From WFZT01 sp964571845 (GTDB taxonomy: Bacteria; Hydrothermota; Hydrothermia; B15-G9; WFZT01): DNA of 64,000 nt. This document shows positions 26,116-34,723 of this stretch, one piece after another. The translations under genes were made by a program, and so were the position numbers. A model generated the notes under the pieces. It worked only from the letters and a program-made list of their open reading frames with translations. It was not told where the DNA came from and made no database searches. The first letter of the stretch is position 1. Each line of letters begins with the position of its first letter. Location: assembly GCA_964571845.1 (NCBI GenBank), contig CAZNDM010000087.1:1-64000 (forward strand), written 5' to 3'.

Positions 26116-26976
26116 TCAGATCACCCCCATATTACGAGCCATGGCTTCGAGCCTTTTAATCCTTTCTTCAATGGGTGGATGTGTTGAAAACAGGGATGCG
26201 ATGCCGCCACCTCTGAAAGGTGTTACAATAAAGAGGTGTGCAGTCGCCGGATTAGCTTCAAGTGGAAGTTTTTGTGCGCCATAGGCAAGTTTTTTAAGAG
26301 CGCTTGCGAGGGCAAGGGGATCACGGGATATTCTGGCTCCCGTGGCATCAGCAAGGTACTCACGGGATCTCGATATGGCAAGCTGGATGATCGTGGCTGC
26401 AATTGGCGCAAGAATAGAAACGAGCAGAGCAACTATCATATTGCTCCCTCTGTCTTCGTCATCACCTCCGAAACTACCAAAGATCGCTGCCCATCTCGCC
26501 ATGTATGCAAGATAGGTGATGGCACCTGCAATCGTTGCAGTAACAGTCATTATCAATACATCCCTGTTTCGGATGTGTGAAATCTCGTGCGCAAGCACAC
26601 CCCTCAGCTCACGAGGAGTTAGAAGATTCAATATACCCCTTGTAACAGCCACAGCAGCGTGTCCCGGACCTCTACCAGTTGCAAATGCATTGGGATGGTC
26701 AGTGGGAATGATATACACCCTTGGCTTCGGTATCCCTGCAGCTCTGGCAAGCTCTTCAACCATTGCGTGTAGCTCAGGAGCCTCAGAAGGGCTTACCTCT
26801 CTGGCTCTGTACATTGCGAGAACTATCCTGTCACTCCACCAGTAGGACACAAAGTTCATAACCCCGGCAAGGATCAGCGCCACGGTCATTCCACTTTTCC
26901 CACCAACGAGTCCCCCTATCCAGACGAGGAGAACCGTTAAAAGTGCAAGTAAAACATAAGTTTTCAGCTTCGACAT
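26116..26976 (-). CDS. htpX: Zinc metalloprotease HtpX
   Basis: Predicted 286-residue HtpX, an inner-membrane M48 protease that degrades damaged membrane proteins. There are N-terminal membrane helices (about 5-45), then RVYIIPTDHPNAFATGRGPGHAAVAVTRGIL, the zinc motif LAHEISHIRNRDV (HExxH at about 127-131), further helices, and SREYLADATGARIS with the third zinc ligand Glu. A C-terminal PFRGGGIASLFSTHPPIEERIKRL matches the family. It is the first gene of an operon with two GWxTD genes, yraN, a YtxH-like protein and a hydrolase. Confidence 0.93.
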   Translation of the reverse strand: MSKLKTYVLLALLTVLLVWIGGLVGGKSGMTVALILAGVMNFVSYWWSDRIVLAMYRAREVSPSEAPELHAMVEELARAAGIPKPRVYIIPTDHPNAFATGRGPGHAAVAVTRGILNLLTPRELRGVLAHEISHIRNRDVLIMTVTATIAGAITYLAYMARWAAIFGSFGGDDEDRGSNMIVALLVSILAPIAATIIQLAISRSREYLADATGARISRDPLALASALKKLAYGAQKLPLEANPATAHLFIVTPFRGGGIASLFSTHPPIEERIKRLEAMARNMGVI

Positions 26977-27002
26977 AATTTACACCTCCCTGGTTTCACT
27001 AA

Positions 27003-27032
27003 TTAATAATTATACCCCCATTAAGTTGTCAA
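27003..27032 (-). promoter_or_regulatory. Promoter of the htpX operon
   Basis: Minus-strand TTGACA (27027-27032), 18-bp spacer and TATTAA (27003-27008), about 26 bases before the htpX start. The same TTGTCA bases read on the plus strand could serve as the -35 box of the divergent dehydrogenase gene, with TAATAA at 27048-27053 as -10, so the two promoters would share bases. Confidence 0.5.
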
Positions 27033-27078
27033 GTCCTGCTGTGTGGTTAATAATTTTCCAAAAATAGGAGGTCACAAT

Positions 27079-28197
27079 ATGGCCAAATACAGGATTGCGC
27101 TTCTACCAGGTGATGGTATTGGAAAGGATGTCATGGATGCAGCGGAGATCGTTCTCCAGAAAATTGATCTTGATGCCGAATATGTTTACGGTGATATTGG
27201 CTGGGAATTCTGGAAAAAAGAGGGTAATCCTCTACCAGATAGAACACTTGAACTCCTGAGAAATTCAACATGCGCACTTTTTGGTGCAATTACATCAAAG
27301 CCAAAGGAAGAAGCTCAGAAAGAGCTTGCACCTGAACTCCAGGGAAAAGGATACGAATACTTCAGTCCAATCGTTAGATTGAGACAGGAGTTCGATCTTT
27401 ACATAAATCTGAGGCCTGCAAAGGCTTTTCCAGGCAATCCCTTAAATTTCAGAGATGATATTGACCTCGTTATTTTCAGAGAGAACACTGAAGGGATGTA
27501 TGCAGGTGTGGAGTTTCATCCACTTCCTCAGGAGGTCAAGGATGTACTTCTGAAACACCATCCAAAGATGAAAAGATTTGAAAAAGTGCCCAACGACGAG
27601 ATTGCACTCTCGACGAGGATAATGACCAAAAAGGGCTGCTACAGAATTGTTAAAGCAGCTTTTGAGTATGCGAGACAGCACGGGAGGAAATCCGTTACAC
27701 TCGTTGAAAAACCGAATGTTTTGAGGGAAACTGGCGGATTGATCCTCAGAATAGCGCGTGAAATTGCAAAAGAGTACCCTGACATCGAATACAGGGAAGC
27801 CAATGTGGATGCCATGGCAATGTGGCTTGTCAAAAACCCGCAGGATTATGATGTTCTGGTGGCAGAAAATCTCTTTGGAGACATTATATCCGACCTGGCG
27901 GCTCAACTGGTCGGTGGACTCGGCTTTGCTTCAGCGGGCAACATAGGAGACAACTTTGCAGTGTTTGAACCCACACACGGTTCTGCTCCAAAATACGCAG
28001 GCCAGTACAAAGTCAATCCAATGGCGATGCTACTCGCAGTTAAACTCATGCTCGAATGGCTTGGAGAAAAGGAGAAGGCAGAGAGACTTGAGAACGCAAT
28101 AGCAGAGGTGATAAAAGAGGGTAAAGTCAGGACATACGACATGGGTGGTAATTCATCCACCCTCGATGTAGCAAGAGCTGTAGCAGAGAGGCTTTAG
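27079..28197 (+). CDS. Isocitrate/isopropylmalate dehydrogenase family protein
   Basis: Predicted 372-residue NAD(P)-dependent decarboxylating dehydrogenase of the isocitrate/isopropylmalate/homoisocitrate family. It shows LLPGDGIGKDVM (cofactor loop), RLRQEFDLYINLRPAKAFPG (substrate arginines), LVIFRENTEGMYAGVE, and the metal-binding ENLFGDIISDLAAQLVGGLGFASAGNIGD with EPTHGSAPKYAGQYKVNPMAM. The LYINLRP motif is shared by several members, so I cannot assign the substrate. An in-frame start at 27043 is rejected because ATG 27079 has an AGGAGG site. A perfect 46-nt palindrome begins 3 bases after the stop codon. Confidence 0.85.
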   Translation: MAKYRIALLPGDGIGKDVMDAAEIVLQKIDLDAEYVYGDIGWEFWKKEGNPLPDRTLELLRNSTCALFGAITSKPKEEAQKELAPELQGKGYEYFSPIVRLRQEFDLYINLRPAKAFPGNPLNFRDDIDLVIFRENTEGMYAGVEFHPLPQEVKDVLLKHHPKMKRFEKVPNDEIALSTRIMTKKGCYRIVKAAFEYARQHGRKSVTLVEKPNVLRETGGLILRIAREIAKEYPDIEYREANVDAMAMWLVKNPQDYDVLVAENLFGDIISDLAAQLVGGLGFASAGNIGDNFAVFEPTHGSAPKYAGQYKVNPMAMLLAVKLMLEWLGEKEKAERLENAIAEVIKEGKVRTYDMGGNSSTLDVARAVAERL

Positions 28198-28200
28198 GGT

Positions 28201-28246
28201 ATGGTGTGGGCACGCCGGAGGCGCGCCTCCGGCGTGCCCACACCAT
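28201..28246. repeat. Perfect 46-nt GC-rich palindrome
   Basis: Bases 28201-28246 are identical to their own reverse complement (23-bp arms, no loop, centre GCGCGC). It starts 3 bases after the stop codon at 28197. As RNA it would form a very stable hairpin that may end transcription of the dehydrogenase gene or protect its 3' end. A U-tract does not follow on the plus strand. Confidence 0.85.
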
Positions 28247-28282
28247 TGTAAAAAAATCCTCACTTACCGTAAAATTTCCACC
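28246..28282 (+). promoter_or_regulatory. Leaderless promoter of the LEA14-like gene
   Basis: TTGTAA (28246-28251), 18-bp spacer and TAAAAT (28270-28275). The ATG is at 28283, only 7 bases after the -10 box, and no ribosome site is present. Transcription would begin at or next to the start codon. Confidence 0.6.
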
Positions 28283-28732
28283 ATGAGAAAAGCCATCCTC
28301 GTCTCAATCTTCCTTCTTGTTGGTGCATGCACTCAGGTACGGCAAATAGTCGCCGTTAAAGACCTGAGAATAAAATTCCTGAACGTTGAAATCGCCAGTA
28401 TCTCACTCGACGGAATTGATCTGAACCTCAACTTCAGAGCTTACAATCCCAATAAGGTAAACGCACTCCTCACGGGATTCGCCGTTGACATCTTTGCAAA
28501 CAACTACAAGCTCGGTAAAGCCAGTATAAACCATCACCTCAAAATTCCAGCCGGGAAATCTGCAAACTTCACTCTTCCCCTGCACCTGAGATGGAGTGAC
28601 CTCTCAAGATCGGTCTCAAGTGCCATCAAGCAGAAACGCGTTACATTTAAAGCCGTTGGATACGCGCTGATCGACACCCCTATCGGCAAACTCAGGTTTA
28701 AAGTGGCAGATTACACGAAGACCGTCAGGTAA
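28283..28732 (+). CDS. LEA14-like (WHy domain) lipoprotein
   Basis: Predicted 149-residue lipoprotein. MRKAILVSIFLLVGAC is a signal peptide with lipobox (VGAC, Cys16). The rest (about 25-145) is a single beta-sandwich of the WHy/LEA14 kind: LRIKFLNVEIASISLDGIDLNLNFRAYNPNKVNALLTGFAVDIFANNYKLGKASINHHLKIPAGKSANFTLPLHL. Bacterial members are envelope proteins thought to take part in lipid or stress protection. No ribosome site is seen; the promoter position implies a leaderless mRNA. Its stop is 3 bp from that of the convergent receptor gene. Confidence 0.75.
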   Translation: MRKAILVSIFLLVGACTQVRQIVAVKDLRIKFLNVEIASISLDGIDLNLNFRAYNPNKVNALLTGFAVDIFANNYKLGKASINHHLKIPAGKSANFTLPLHLRWSDLSRSVSSAIKQKRVTFKAVGYALIDTPIGKLRFKVADYTKTVR

Positions 28733-28735
28733 ACT

Positions 28736-31099
28736 TTAAAAGGCTTCTTCAAAGTTGTTAGGTTCCTCAAAGCGCTCCCGTTGCTTTTTGTACATGTTAT
28801 AACTGTATTGAACACTCAACGAAACCATTAAAGGATCTCGACTGAAACTCTTTCTGGCGTAATAATCGGGACCTTCGGAAAAATATTCCCATTTGAAACC
28901 ACCGTCAATGTTTTGCAGTCTAAGTGAGAGCGAGAGATTTCTCCCTATTTTCTTCCTCAATCCAAGATCAACGGTGTGGAATCCTGCTCTTTCTCCCTGC
29001 AAAGTGGCAACAGGGCTCCTGTAGCGGAAAACGACCTGCAATCTCACATCTCCTCGAAGATCAAGCTCATTTATCATCCGCACACTCCATGAAACGCTTC
29101 GGTTCTCGTATGTTCTACCAGCAAGGGTGCCTTTTATGTAATATCTGTACATGTCAAAAGACCAGTTGACTGAAAAATTGCTAAAAAGATCCATGTTTAT
29201 AAACGCCTCCACGCCTGTTCTGTAACCTGTGCCCGCATTACCGAATGTTTCAATGAACACATCCTGCGAAAGTGGTATGGTTATACGCTCAATATCGTCG
29301 TGAATGGTTTTATGATAGATGGATGCCGAAATAAATCCCCTCAGAACAGGATATTTAAAACTCGCCTCGTAACTGTCAATGTACACCGGTTTCAAATCGG
29401 GATTCCCCTTGCGTATGGTGTGAGGATCCACCCACACTCTAAAAGGTGCGATCATCCAGCCCCGGGGACGCCTGATCCTCCTCGTGTAAGAAAACATCAC
29501 CTGAGTTATATCTCCCATGGAAATGTGAAGGGAAGGGAAAAGGTCAGAAGTTTCCATGCTGAAGGTCTCCCCTGTCCTGAGGTCCTTTATCTCCCTTTTT
29601 TCAATTTCACCTCTCAATCCTGCTTGAAATCCAATTGCTCTCACACTGCCGCTCAAAAGTGAATAAACGGAATGAATTTCCCTCTTTTGACTGTAATTTA
29701 TGTCATAGGTGGTGTCTCTCACAAAGGTTGAAACTGTGGTATCGTATCTGTAGTATTCGGATAAGTCTTCCCTGTACCTGAACTTACTCTGTGATCCGAT
29801 CTCAAATTTCCACTTTTCTGAAAACGGTCTTTCATAGTTAATTTTAAAATCAACCCTGTACGAGGGACCGCCTCCCGATACCTTCCTCCCATACACGGGT
29901 GTGCCGTCGAAAAGTTTTTCAAGATAATGGGTTTCAATGTCTCTGCTTCCTCTGCCGTAACTCATGTCAGCTGAGAGTTTGTGCATGGGTGAGAACCTGT
30001 GAGTGTATCCGGCAAAGACTCCCCAGATGGGATGCTGGAGGTCAAATGTTTCCACTGTCTTTGTGTCAGCATAATCGTTTTCGTTAATTCTCGACATTCC
30101 CCATTTGAAATAATTGCCGCCGATACTCAGCATTCCTGATCTGGAAACCTTAAAATTCAGGCCACCGCGGAAACTTATGGGATTTCTTGAAAACTCTGAG
30201 TTACCGGTTGAGCTTATGACAACAGTGTCAGAATCGCTGAAATACTCTTTGAATACGGTTATTTCGCCGGGAAAGTTCCTCTTTGACGCGTTCAGGGAGA
30301 GAAAGATATCCAGTTTATCGGTCCTTTTCGTATAAAGGAGGTTTGCTCCATAGTTATCGTATCTCCCAGCGGATACGGAGATTGTGTAACCGGAGCGTCT
30401 TTTCTTCCCTTTTTTCAACACGACATTGATGATACCCGCCTCACCTTCGGGATCATACTTTGCCGAAGGGTTTGTAATGATCTCTATTTTGTCTATCATG
30501 GCAGCTGGCATCTGCTGCAGTACCTCTGAAGGATCAGCAAGTGTGGGTCTGCCATCGATCAGGAGGGTAAAACTGGAGCTGCCCCTGAGTTTGACATTGC
30601 CTTCAATGTCAACCTCAATAGAGGGGACATTTTTCAGCACATCAACTGCGGTTATGGCTTCAGATGAGAGCTCCTTTCCCACCTGAACCACCTTTCTGTC
30701 GATCTTGAATGTGATCTGAGGAGCACGGGCTTTGACCTCAACAGGTTTTGCTTCAATATACGCAGGTTTCAGGTAAATTTTGCCAAGTCTCACGAAAGAT
30801 TTGCTCGGTGTCAGCTTCACCGGCTTTATCACCTTCTTTTTGTATCCCAGGAAATCAACCTCGATATAGTACTCGCCAAACGGGAGATTTCTGAGGGCAA
30901 ATCTTCCAAGAGAGTCGGTTGCTATTCCTCCGGCTTTAGTACTATCTGGCAGACGATAGGCAATAACCGTGGCATACTCAAGGGGCGTCCCGGTCTCGGA
31001 ATCCAGCACCTTACCCACGATTAGCGTTTTAAACTTTCCTCCGGGACGCATGGAAAATAGAAAAAACGGTAATAAACAAAACAACAAAATCCTCCTCAT
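28736..31099 (-). CDS. TonB-dependent receptor with carboxypeptidase-like domain (second receptor)
   Basis: Predicted 787-residue outer-membrane receptor. Signal peptide 1-18 (MRRILLFCLLPFFLFSMR). The carboxypeptidase-like domain is about 22-110 (TLIVGKVLDSETGTPLEYATVIAYRLPD...FLGYKKKVIKPV). The plug (about 130-240) includes VDVLKNVPSIEVDIEGNVKLRGSSSFTLLIDGRPTLADPSEVLQQMPAAMIDKIEIITNPSAKYDPEGEAGIINVVLKKG. The barrel with outer-membrane beta-barrel family 3 features follows. The true start ATG (31099) has GGAGG 6 bases upstream; a GTG at 31105 is possible. A gggaac/gttccc inverted repeat lies about 40 bases upstream. No other transport gene lies nearby. Confidence 0.85.
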   Translation of the reverse strand: MRRILLFCLLPFFLFSMRPGGKFKTLIVGKVLDSETGTPLEYATVIAYRLPDSTKAGGIATDSLGRFALRNLPFGEYYIEVDFLGYKKKVIKPVKLTPSKSFVRLGKIYLKPAYIEAKPVEVKARAPQITFKIDRKVVQVGKELSSEAITAVDVLKNVPSIEVDIEGNVKLRGSSSFTLLIDGRPTLADPSEVLQQMPAAMIDKIEIITNPSAKYDPEGEAGIINVVLKKGKKRRSGYTISVSAGRYDNYGANLLYTKRTDKLDIFLSLNASKRNFPGEITVFKEYFSDSDTVVISSTGNSEFSRNPISFRGGLNFKVSRSGMLSIGGNYFKWGMSRINENDYADTKTVETFDLQHPIWGVFAGYTHRFSPMHKLSADMSYGRGSRDIETHYLEKLFDGTPVYGRKVSGGGPSYRVDFKINYERPFSEKWKFEIGSQSKFRYREDLSEYYRYDTTVSTFVRDTTYDINYSQKREIHSVYSLLSGSVRAIGFQAGLRGEIEKREIKDLRTGETFSMETSDLFPSLHISMGDITQVMFSYTRRIRRPRGWMIAPFRVWVDPHTIRKGNPDLKPVYIDSYEASFKYPVLRGFISASIYHKTIHDDIERITIPLSQDVFIETFGNAGTGYRTGVEAFINMDLFSNFSVNWSFDMYRYYIKGTLAGRTYENRSVSWSVRMINELDLRGDVRLQVVFRYRSPVATLQGERAGFHTVDLGLRKKIGRNLSLSLRLQNIDGGFKWEYFSEGPDYYARKSFSRDPLMVSLSVQYSYNMYKKQRERFEEPNNFEEAF

Positions 31100-31195
31100 A
31101 GGCACCTCCAGATTTTATTAGATTCGGGAACCTTCAGAATAGTTCCCATCTGATTTAAAAACCCGGGAATAGGTCTTGCTCATCGTCCGGAGAGA

Positions 31196-32452
31196 TCAGG
31201 TACCTTCTTCCCAGCTCGAAAGATACTTAATCTGTTCCTCAGTAAGGGTGTCAATCGAAATATTCATGGACCTGAGCTTTAGAGAGGCGATCTGCCGGTC
31301 AATCTCATCCGGAAGGGTGTAAACTCTATTTTCAAGGTTTTCCCTGTTGTCCATAATGTATTTCACTGCCATAGCCTGATTGGAAAAGGACATGTCCATG
31401 ACAGTGGGCGGATGACCTTCTGCCGCTGCAAGGTTGACAAGTCGCCCATCAGCGAGGAGGAAGACACTTTTACCATCTGGCAGGACGAACTTTTTGACAT
31501 TTGGTCGCACCTCTTCAGATTTTACGGCTATTTTCCTGAGTCCCTGGACATCTATTTCCACATCGAAGTGCCCCGAATTTGCAAGAATTGCTCCATTTTT
31601 CATGAGTTTGATATGATCTATGGTGATAACATTCTTATCGCCTGTCACTGTCACGAAGAAGTCACCAATCTTTGCGGCATCCTCCATTTTCATGACTTCA
31701 AAACCGTCCATGACCGCCTCGAGGGCTCTGATCGGGTCAACCTCGGTTACAACCACTCTGGCACCCATACCCCTCGCCCTCATTGCCACACCTCTGCCAC
31801 ACCATCCGTAACCCGCAACTACAAATATTGAGCCTGCAATGAGGAGGTTCGTCGCTCTCAGTATCCCGTCAAGCGTGGACTGACCTGTACCGTATCTGTT
31901 GTCAAAAAGATACTTTGTCTTTGAATCGTTAACTGCGATTATTGGATATTTCAAAACCCCGTCTCTTTCCATTGCTCTGAACCTGATGACACCTGTGGTG
32001 GTCTCCTCTGTTCCTCCCCATACCTTCTCCGCCATTTCTGGCAGTTCCCTGTGGAGATATGCTGTGAGATCCCCACCGTCATCCAGGGTGATGTGTGGCT
32101 CTATCTCAAGTACTTTCTGGATGTTGTGATAGTATTCCTCCGAAGAGTCTCCGTGAACTGCAAATACTTCAATGCCGTAATCTGACACAAGTGAAGCTGC
32201 CACATCATCTTTCGTACTCAACGGGTTTGATGCCGACAATCTCACATGAGCCCCACCTTTCTTCAGTGTTATCATCAAAGCTGCTGTCTCTGGTGTAACA
32301 TGCAGACATGCTCCAATCCTCACACCTCGAAAAGGTTTCTCCCCGGCAAATTCTTCTCGCAAAATCGAAAGCACGGGCATGTGCTCCATCGCCCACTCGA
32401 TTTTCCTCTTCCCGGATTCACGCAGTGCAATGTCTTTAACGCGATAATCCAT
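31196..32452 (-). CDS. ahcY: Adenosylhomocysteinase
   Basis: Predicted 418-residue S-adenosylhomocysteine hydrolase, which converts S-adenosylhomocysteine to adenosine and homocysteine. Features: HMPVLSILREEF, GVRIGACLHVTPETAALMITLKKGGAHVRLSASNPLSTKDDVAASL, GGTEETTTGVIRFRAM, NDSKTKYLFDNRYGTGQSTLDGILRATNLLIAG, the NAD site VVAGYGWCGRGVAMRARGMGARVVVTEVDPIRALEAVMDGFEV, and ANSGHFDVEID. It lacks the insertion of about 40 residues found in many mesophilic bacterial enzymes, as in archaea and thermophiles. GGAGG site. No SAM- or SAH-type riboswitch could be recognised upstream. Confidence 0.93.
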   Translation of the reverse strand: MDYRVKDIALRESGKRKIEWAMEHMPVLSILREEFAGEKPFRGVRIGACLHVTPETAALMITLKKGGAHVRLSASNPLSTKDDVAASLVSDYGIEVFAVHGDSSEEYYHNIQKVLEIEPHITLDDGGDLTAYLHRELPEMAEKVWGGTEETTTGVIRFRAMERDGVLKYPIIAVNDSKTKYLFDNRYGTGQSTLDGILRATNLLIAGSIFVVAGYGWCGRGVAMRARGMGARVVVTEVDPIRALEAVMDGFEVMKMEDAAKIGDFFVTVTGDKNVITIDHIKLMKNGAILANSGHFDVEIDVQGLRKIAVKSEEVRPNVKKFVLPDGKSVFLLADGRLVNLAAAEGHPPTVMDMSFSNQAMAVKYIMDNRENLENRVYTLPDEIDRQIASLKLRSMNISIDTLTEEQIKYLSSWEEGT

Positions 32453-32582
32453 AACAAAGCCTCCAATACTTTTTGGTTAATTATATCGGTGCAGGACCGG
32501 AATGGAAAAATCTGCTTTTCTTTTCCTCAACATGCTCAAAAATTTTATAACAATTTTTGCCAAACACGCCCACTTTCGGGAA

Positions 32583-32619
32583 TTGAAAAAAGATGGTGCG
32601 AGAAGTATTATGTAAGACC
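32583..32619 (+). promoter_or_regulatory. Leaderless promoter of the yhaM-like operon
   Basis: TTGAAA (32583-32588), 17-bp spacer and TATTAT (32606-32611). The ATG at 32620 is 8 bases after the -10 box and has no ribosome site. This also rules against an in-frame GTG/ATG further upstream (32593), which lies inside the promoter. Confidence 0.65.
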
Positions 32620-33621
32620 ATGAAAAGGATCTTCGTCAAAAATTTGAGAGAACATGTCAACGAAGAGATAGAAGACTACTTCCTCGTTCTGAATGTCAAA
32701 ATCAAGAAGAAAAAGGATGGGGGAGATTACATCGACCTTGTCCTGTCAGATGCAACGGGATCGGTACCGGCAAGGGTTTTCGACAATGTTCAGGAGAATC
32801 TCAACCATCTGAAAGAGGGGCAGGTTGCACTCGTAAAGGGTTATGTTGACCAATTCAGGGATGAAATAAATTTGAAAATCCTTGAGGCAACGCAGAAAGA
32901 GGATTTTGAAGTAAAGGATTTTATCCCCACAACAACGAGGGACATAGAGCGGATGGTGCTCGACCTGCACAGAAACATTGAGCGTGTAACAAATCCCCAC
33001 CTCAAGGAGCTTCTCAGGAGATTTTTCAACGATCCGGAGTTTATGGAAAAATTCAAAATGGCACCTGCTGCAAAAGCAAACCATCACGCGTACATAGGTG
33101 GATTGCTCGAACACACTCTCAACGTGACCGAACTTTGCGTCAGCATAGCCTCGAGGTACAGAGAGGTAAACTTCGATGTTCTTATTACGGGAGCCCTGCT
33201 GCACGACATTGGCAAAGTTGAAGAATACTCGTATTTTCCAAAAATTGATCGCACCGACATCGGCAGATTGCTCGGTCATCTCGTCATCGGTTACGAAATG
33301 ATCATGAGGAAAATACGGGAAATGAAAAACTATAGAGGCGGATTCCCTGAGGACCTGAAACTCCAGATTCTTCACCTCGTTATTTCACATCACGGTGAGC
33401 TCGAATGGGGCTCCCCGGTGAGACCCATGACACTCGAAGCTCAGATCCTGCATTTTGCTGACAATATGGACTCAAAGGTGTGGATGTTTATTGACGCACG
33501 AAGAAAGAGAAGAGATCCTTACTCCCGCTGGTCAGAGTATCTGCAAAGCCTCAAACGGTATGTATATCTCGGAGAACCAGAGGCGGAAACAGAAGACATC
33601 ACCGATGAACTCTTCCAATAG
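32620..33621 (+). CDS. YhaM-type 3'-5' exoribonuclease (OB fold plus HD domain)
   Basis: Predicted 333-residue nuclease. N-terminal OB-fold domain about 1-95 (YFLVLNVKIKKKKDGGDYIDLVLSDATGSVPARVFDN...VALVKGYVD). The C-terminal HD domain has the metal motif ...HHAYIGGLLEHTLNV (His residues about 155 and 164), GALLHDIGKVEEY (HD) and LVISHHGELEWGSPVRPMTLEAQILHFADNMDSK. This is the YhaM architecture (metal-dependent 3'-5' RNA/DNA exonuclease). The start is set by the leaderless promoter. It is followed with a 17-bp overlap by a glycerophosphotransferase-like gene and then by an RNA methyltransferase gene. Confidence 0.8.
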   Translation: MKRIFVKNLREHVNEEIEDYFLVLNVKIKKKKDGGDYIDLVLSDATGSVPARVFDNVQENLNHLKEGQVALVKGYVDQFRDEINLKILEATQKEDFEVKDFIPTTTRDIERMVLDLHRNIERVTNPHLKELLRRFFNDPEFMEKFKMAPAAKANHHAYIGGLLEHTLNVTELCVSIASRYREVNFDVLITGALLHDIGKVEEYSYFPKIDRTDIGRLLGHLVIGYEMIMRKIREMKNYRGGFPEDLKLQILHLVISHHGELEWGSPVRPMTLEAQILHFADNMDSKVWMFIDARRKRRDPYSRWSEYLQSLKRYVYLGEPEAETEDITDELFQ

Positions 33622-34723
33622 AATCAGGGTTCTTTTTAGACTGAGCTTCCTCTATCACCGGGCATCCCTTGATCCCATTTATGAAGTTATGAAAAACAAC
33701 CCGATCTTCGATATCTATTTTTCCTGTGAGGATGAAAAAGAGCGGAAATTTCTGTTCTTCACAAGAAGTTTAAAAAGGGAAATCCACGAGAAACTCAAAA
33801 AAGAGGGACTAAAAGTAACTGAAGAGAAATCCGGTTTTGACATAGTAATCACAGGGGACACCATCAGGGATGCCGGAAAGTACGGCAAAACCATCCTCGC
33901 CTTTGTAAATCACGGAACAGGAATAAAGACCATACTTTACAGAAATCTGAAAAGTCAGCCAGACACGAAGTATATCATCTTTGTCGAAGGACCTTACAGA
34001 AAAAGAAAAATAATCGAGGAGGGTGCCCTTCTCAATAACGAAGTATATGTCGTTGGATATCCAAAGCTGGATCCAATTTTTCAGGGTAAATTAAACAGAG
34101 AGGAGATTTTGAGGAAATGGAATCTTGATCCCGAGAAAAAAACTATTCTCTATGCTCCAACATACAAGCCAACGAGCATATATGACCTGAAGGATGCAAT
34201 TTTTGAATATACCCGAGATTTTAACCTGATCATAAAACTTCACCCATATTCGTGGAGGGGTAAGTACGCACCGCATTCACAGCACAGGATCTTTGAAAAG
34301 AGGGTAAAAAAATATACTCACGCAGTCCTAATCCCACCTGATGAACACAGCATCCTGCCGTTTATCCATGTTGCAGACACAATGGTGACAGAGGCGTCGA
34401 GCACGATGTTCGAATTCCTCGCCATCGGTAAATTTGGAATTATTTATAACCTGCCATACGAGAAACTGAAACACCACGACGGTACACCCATATTGAGTGA
34501 GGACAATAGAGAATTTTTGAAAGACGCTTTTGTGCACATCAATTCACCTGAAGAGCTCCCAGCAGCAATCGAAAAAGCCCTCAATCCAGACGATCGGATG
34601 ATTCAGGCAGCTGAAGATTATAAGAGGGACCTTTTTTACGGGCTTGACGGAAAGGCTTCTGAAAGAATCGTAAACATACTGCTTGAACTGTACAGAGAAG
34701 GGGGCCATGAAAACATTCCCTGA
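33605..34723 (+). CDS. CDP-glycerol glycerophosphotransferase-like protein
   Basis: Predicted 372-residue protein of the TagB/TagF (CDP-glycerol:glycerophosphate glycerophosphotransferase) superfamily, which makes poly(glycerol-phosphate)-like polymers. Seen: VVGYPKLDPIFQGKLNREEILRKWNLDPEKKTILYAPTYKPT, LIIKLHPYSW (HP motif), HAVLIPPDEHSILPFIHVADTMVTEASSTMFEFLAIGKFGIIYN with the S-S-T-M-F-E-F substrate loop. An in-frame start at 33455 lies inside the preceding gene; I chose ATG 33605, which gives a normal N-terminus. Teichoic-acid enzymes are unusual in a Gram-negative genome, so a surface polysaccharide or lipid-linked glycan role is more likely. It lies between two RNA-processing genes. Confidence 0.7.
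   Translation: MNSSNRIRVLFRLSFLYHRASLDPIYEVMKNNPIFDIYFSCEDEKERKFLFFTRSLKREIHEKLKKEGLKVTEEKSGFDIVITGDTIRDAGKYGKTILAFVNHGTGIKTILYRNLKSQPDTKYIIFVEGPYRKRKIIEEGALLNNEVYVVGYPKLDPIFQGKLNREEILRKWNLDPEKKTILYAPTYKPTSIYDLKDAIFEYTRDFNLIIKLHPYSWRGKYAPHSQHRIFEKRVKKYTHAVLIPPDEHSILPFIHVADTMVTEASSTMFEFLAIGKFGIIYNLPYEKLKHHDGTPILSEDNREFLKDAFVHINSPEELPAAIEKALNPDDRMIQAAEDYKRDLFYGLDGKASERIVNILLELYREGGHENIP

Noticed and set aside
32453..32619. SAM or SAH riboswitch upstream of ahcY
   Set aside because: No conserved cores of either riboswitch could be seen in the leader; only a promoter-like region and a GGAGG ribosome site.
33455..33604. Earlier start for the glycerophosphotransferase-like gene
   Set aside because: The extra 50 residues are an out-of-frame reading of the YhaM-like gene and have no homology pattern.
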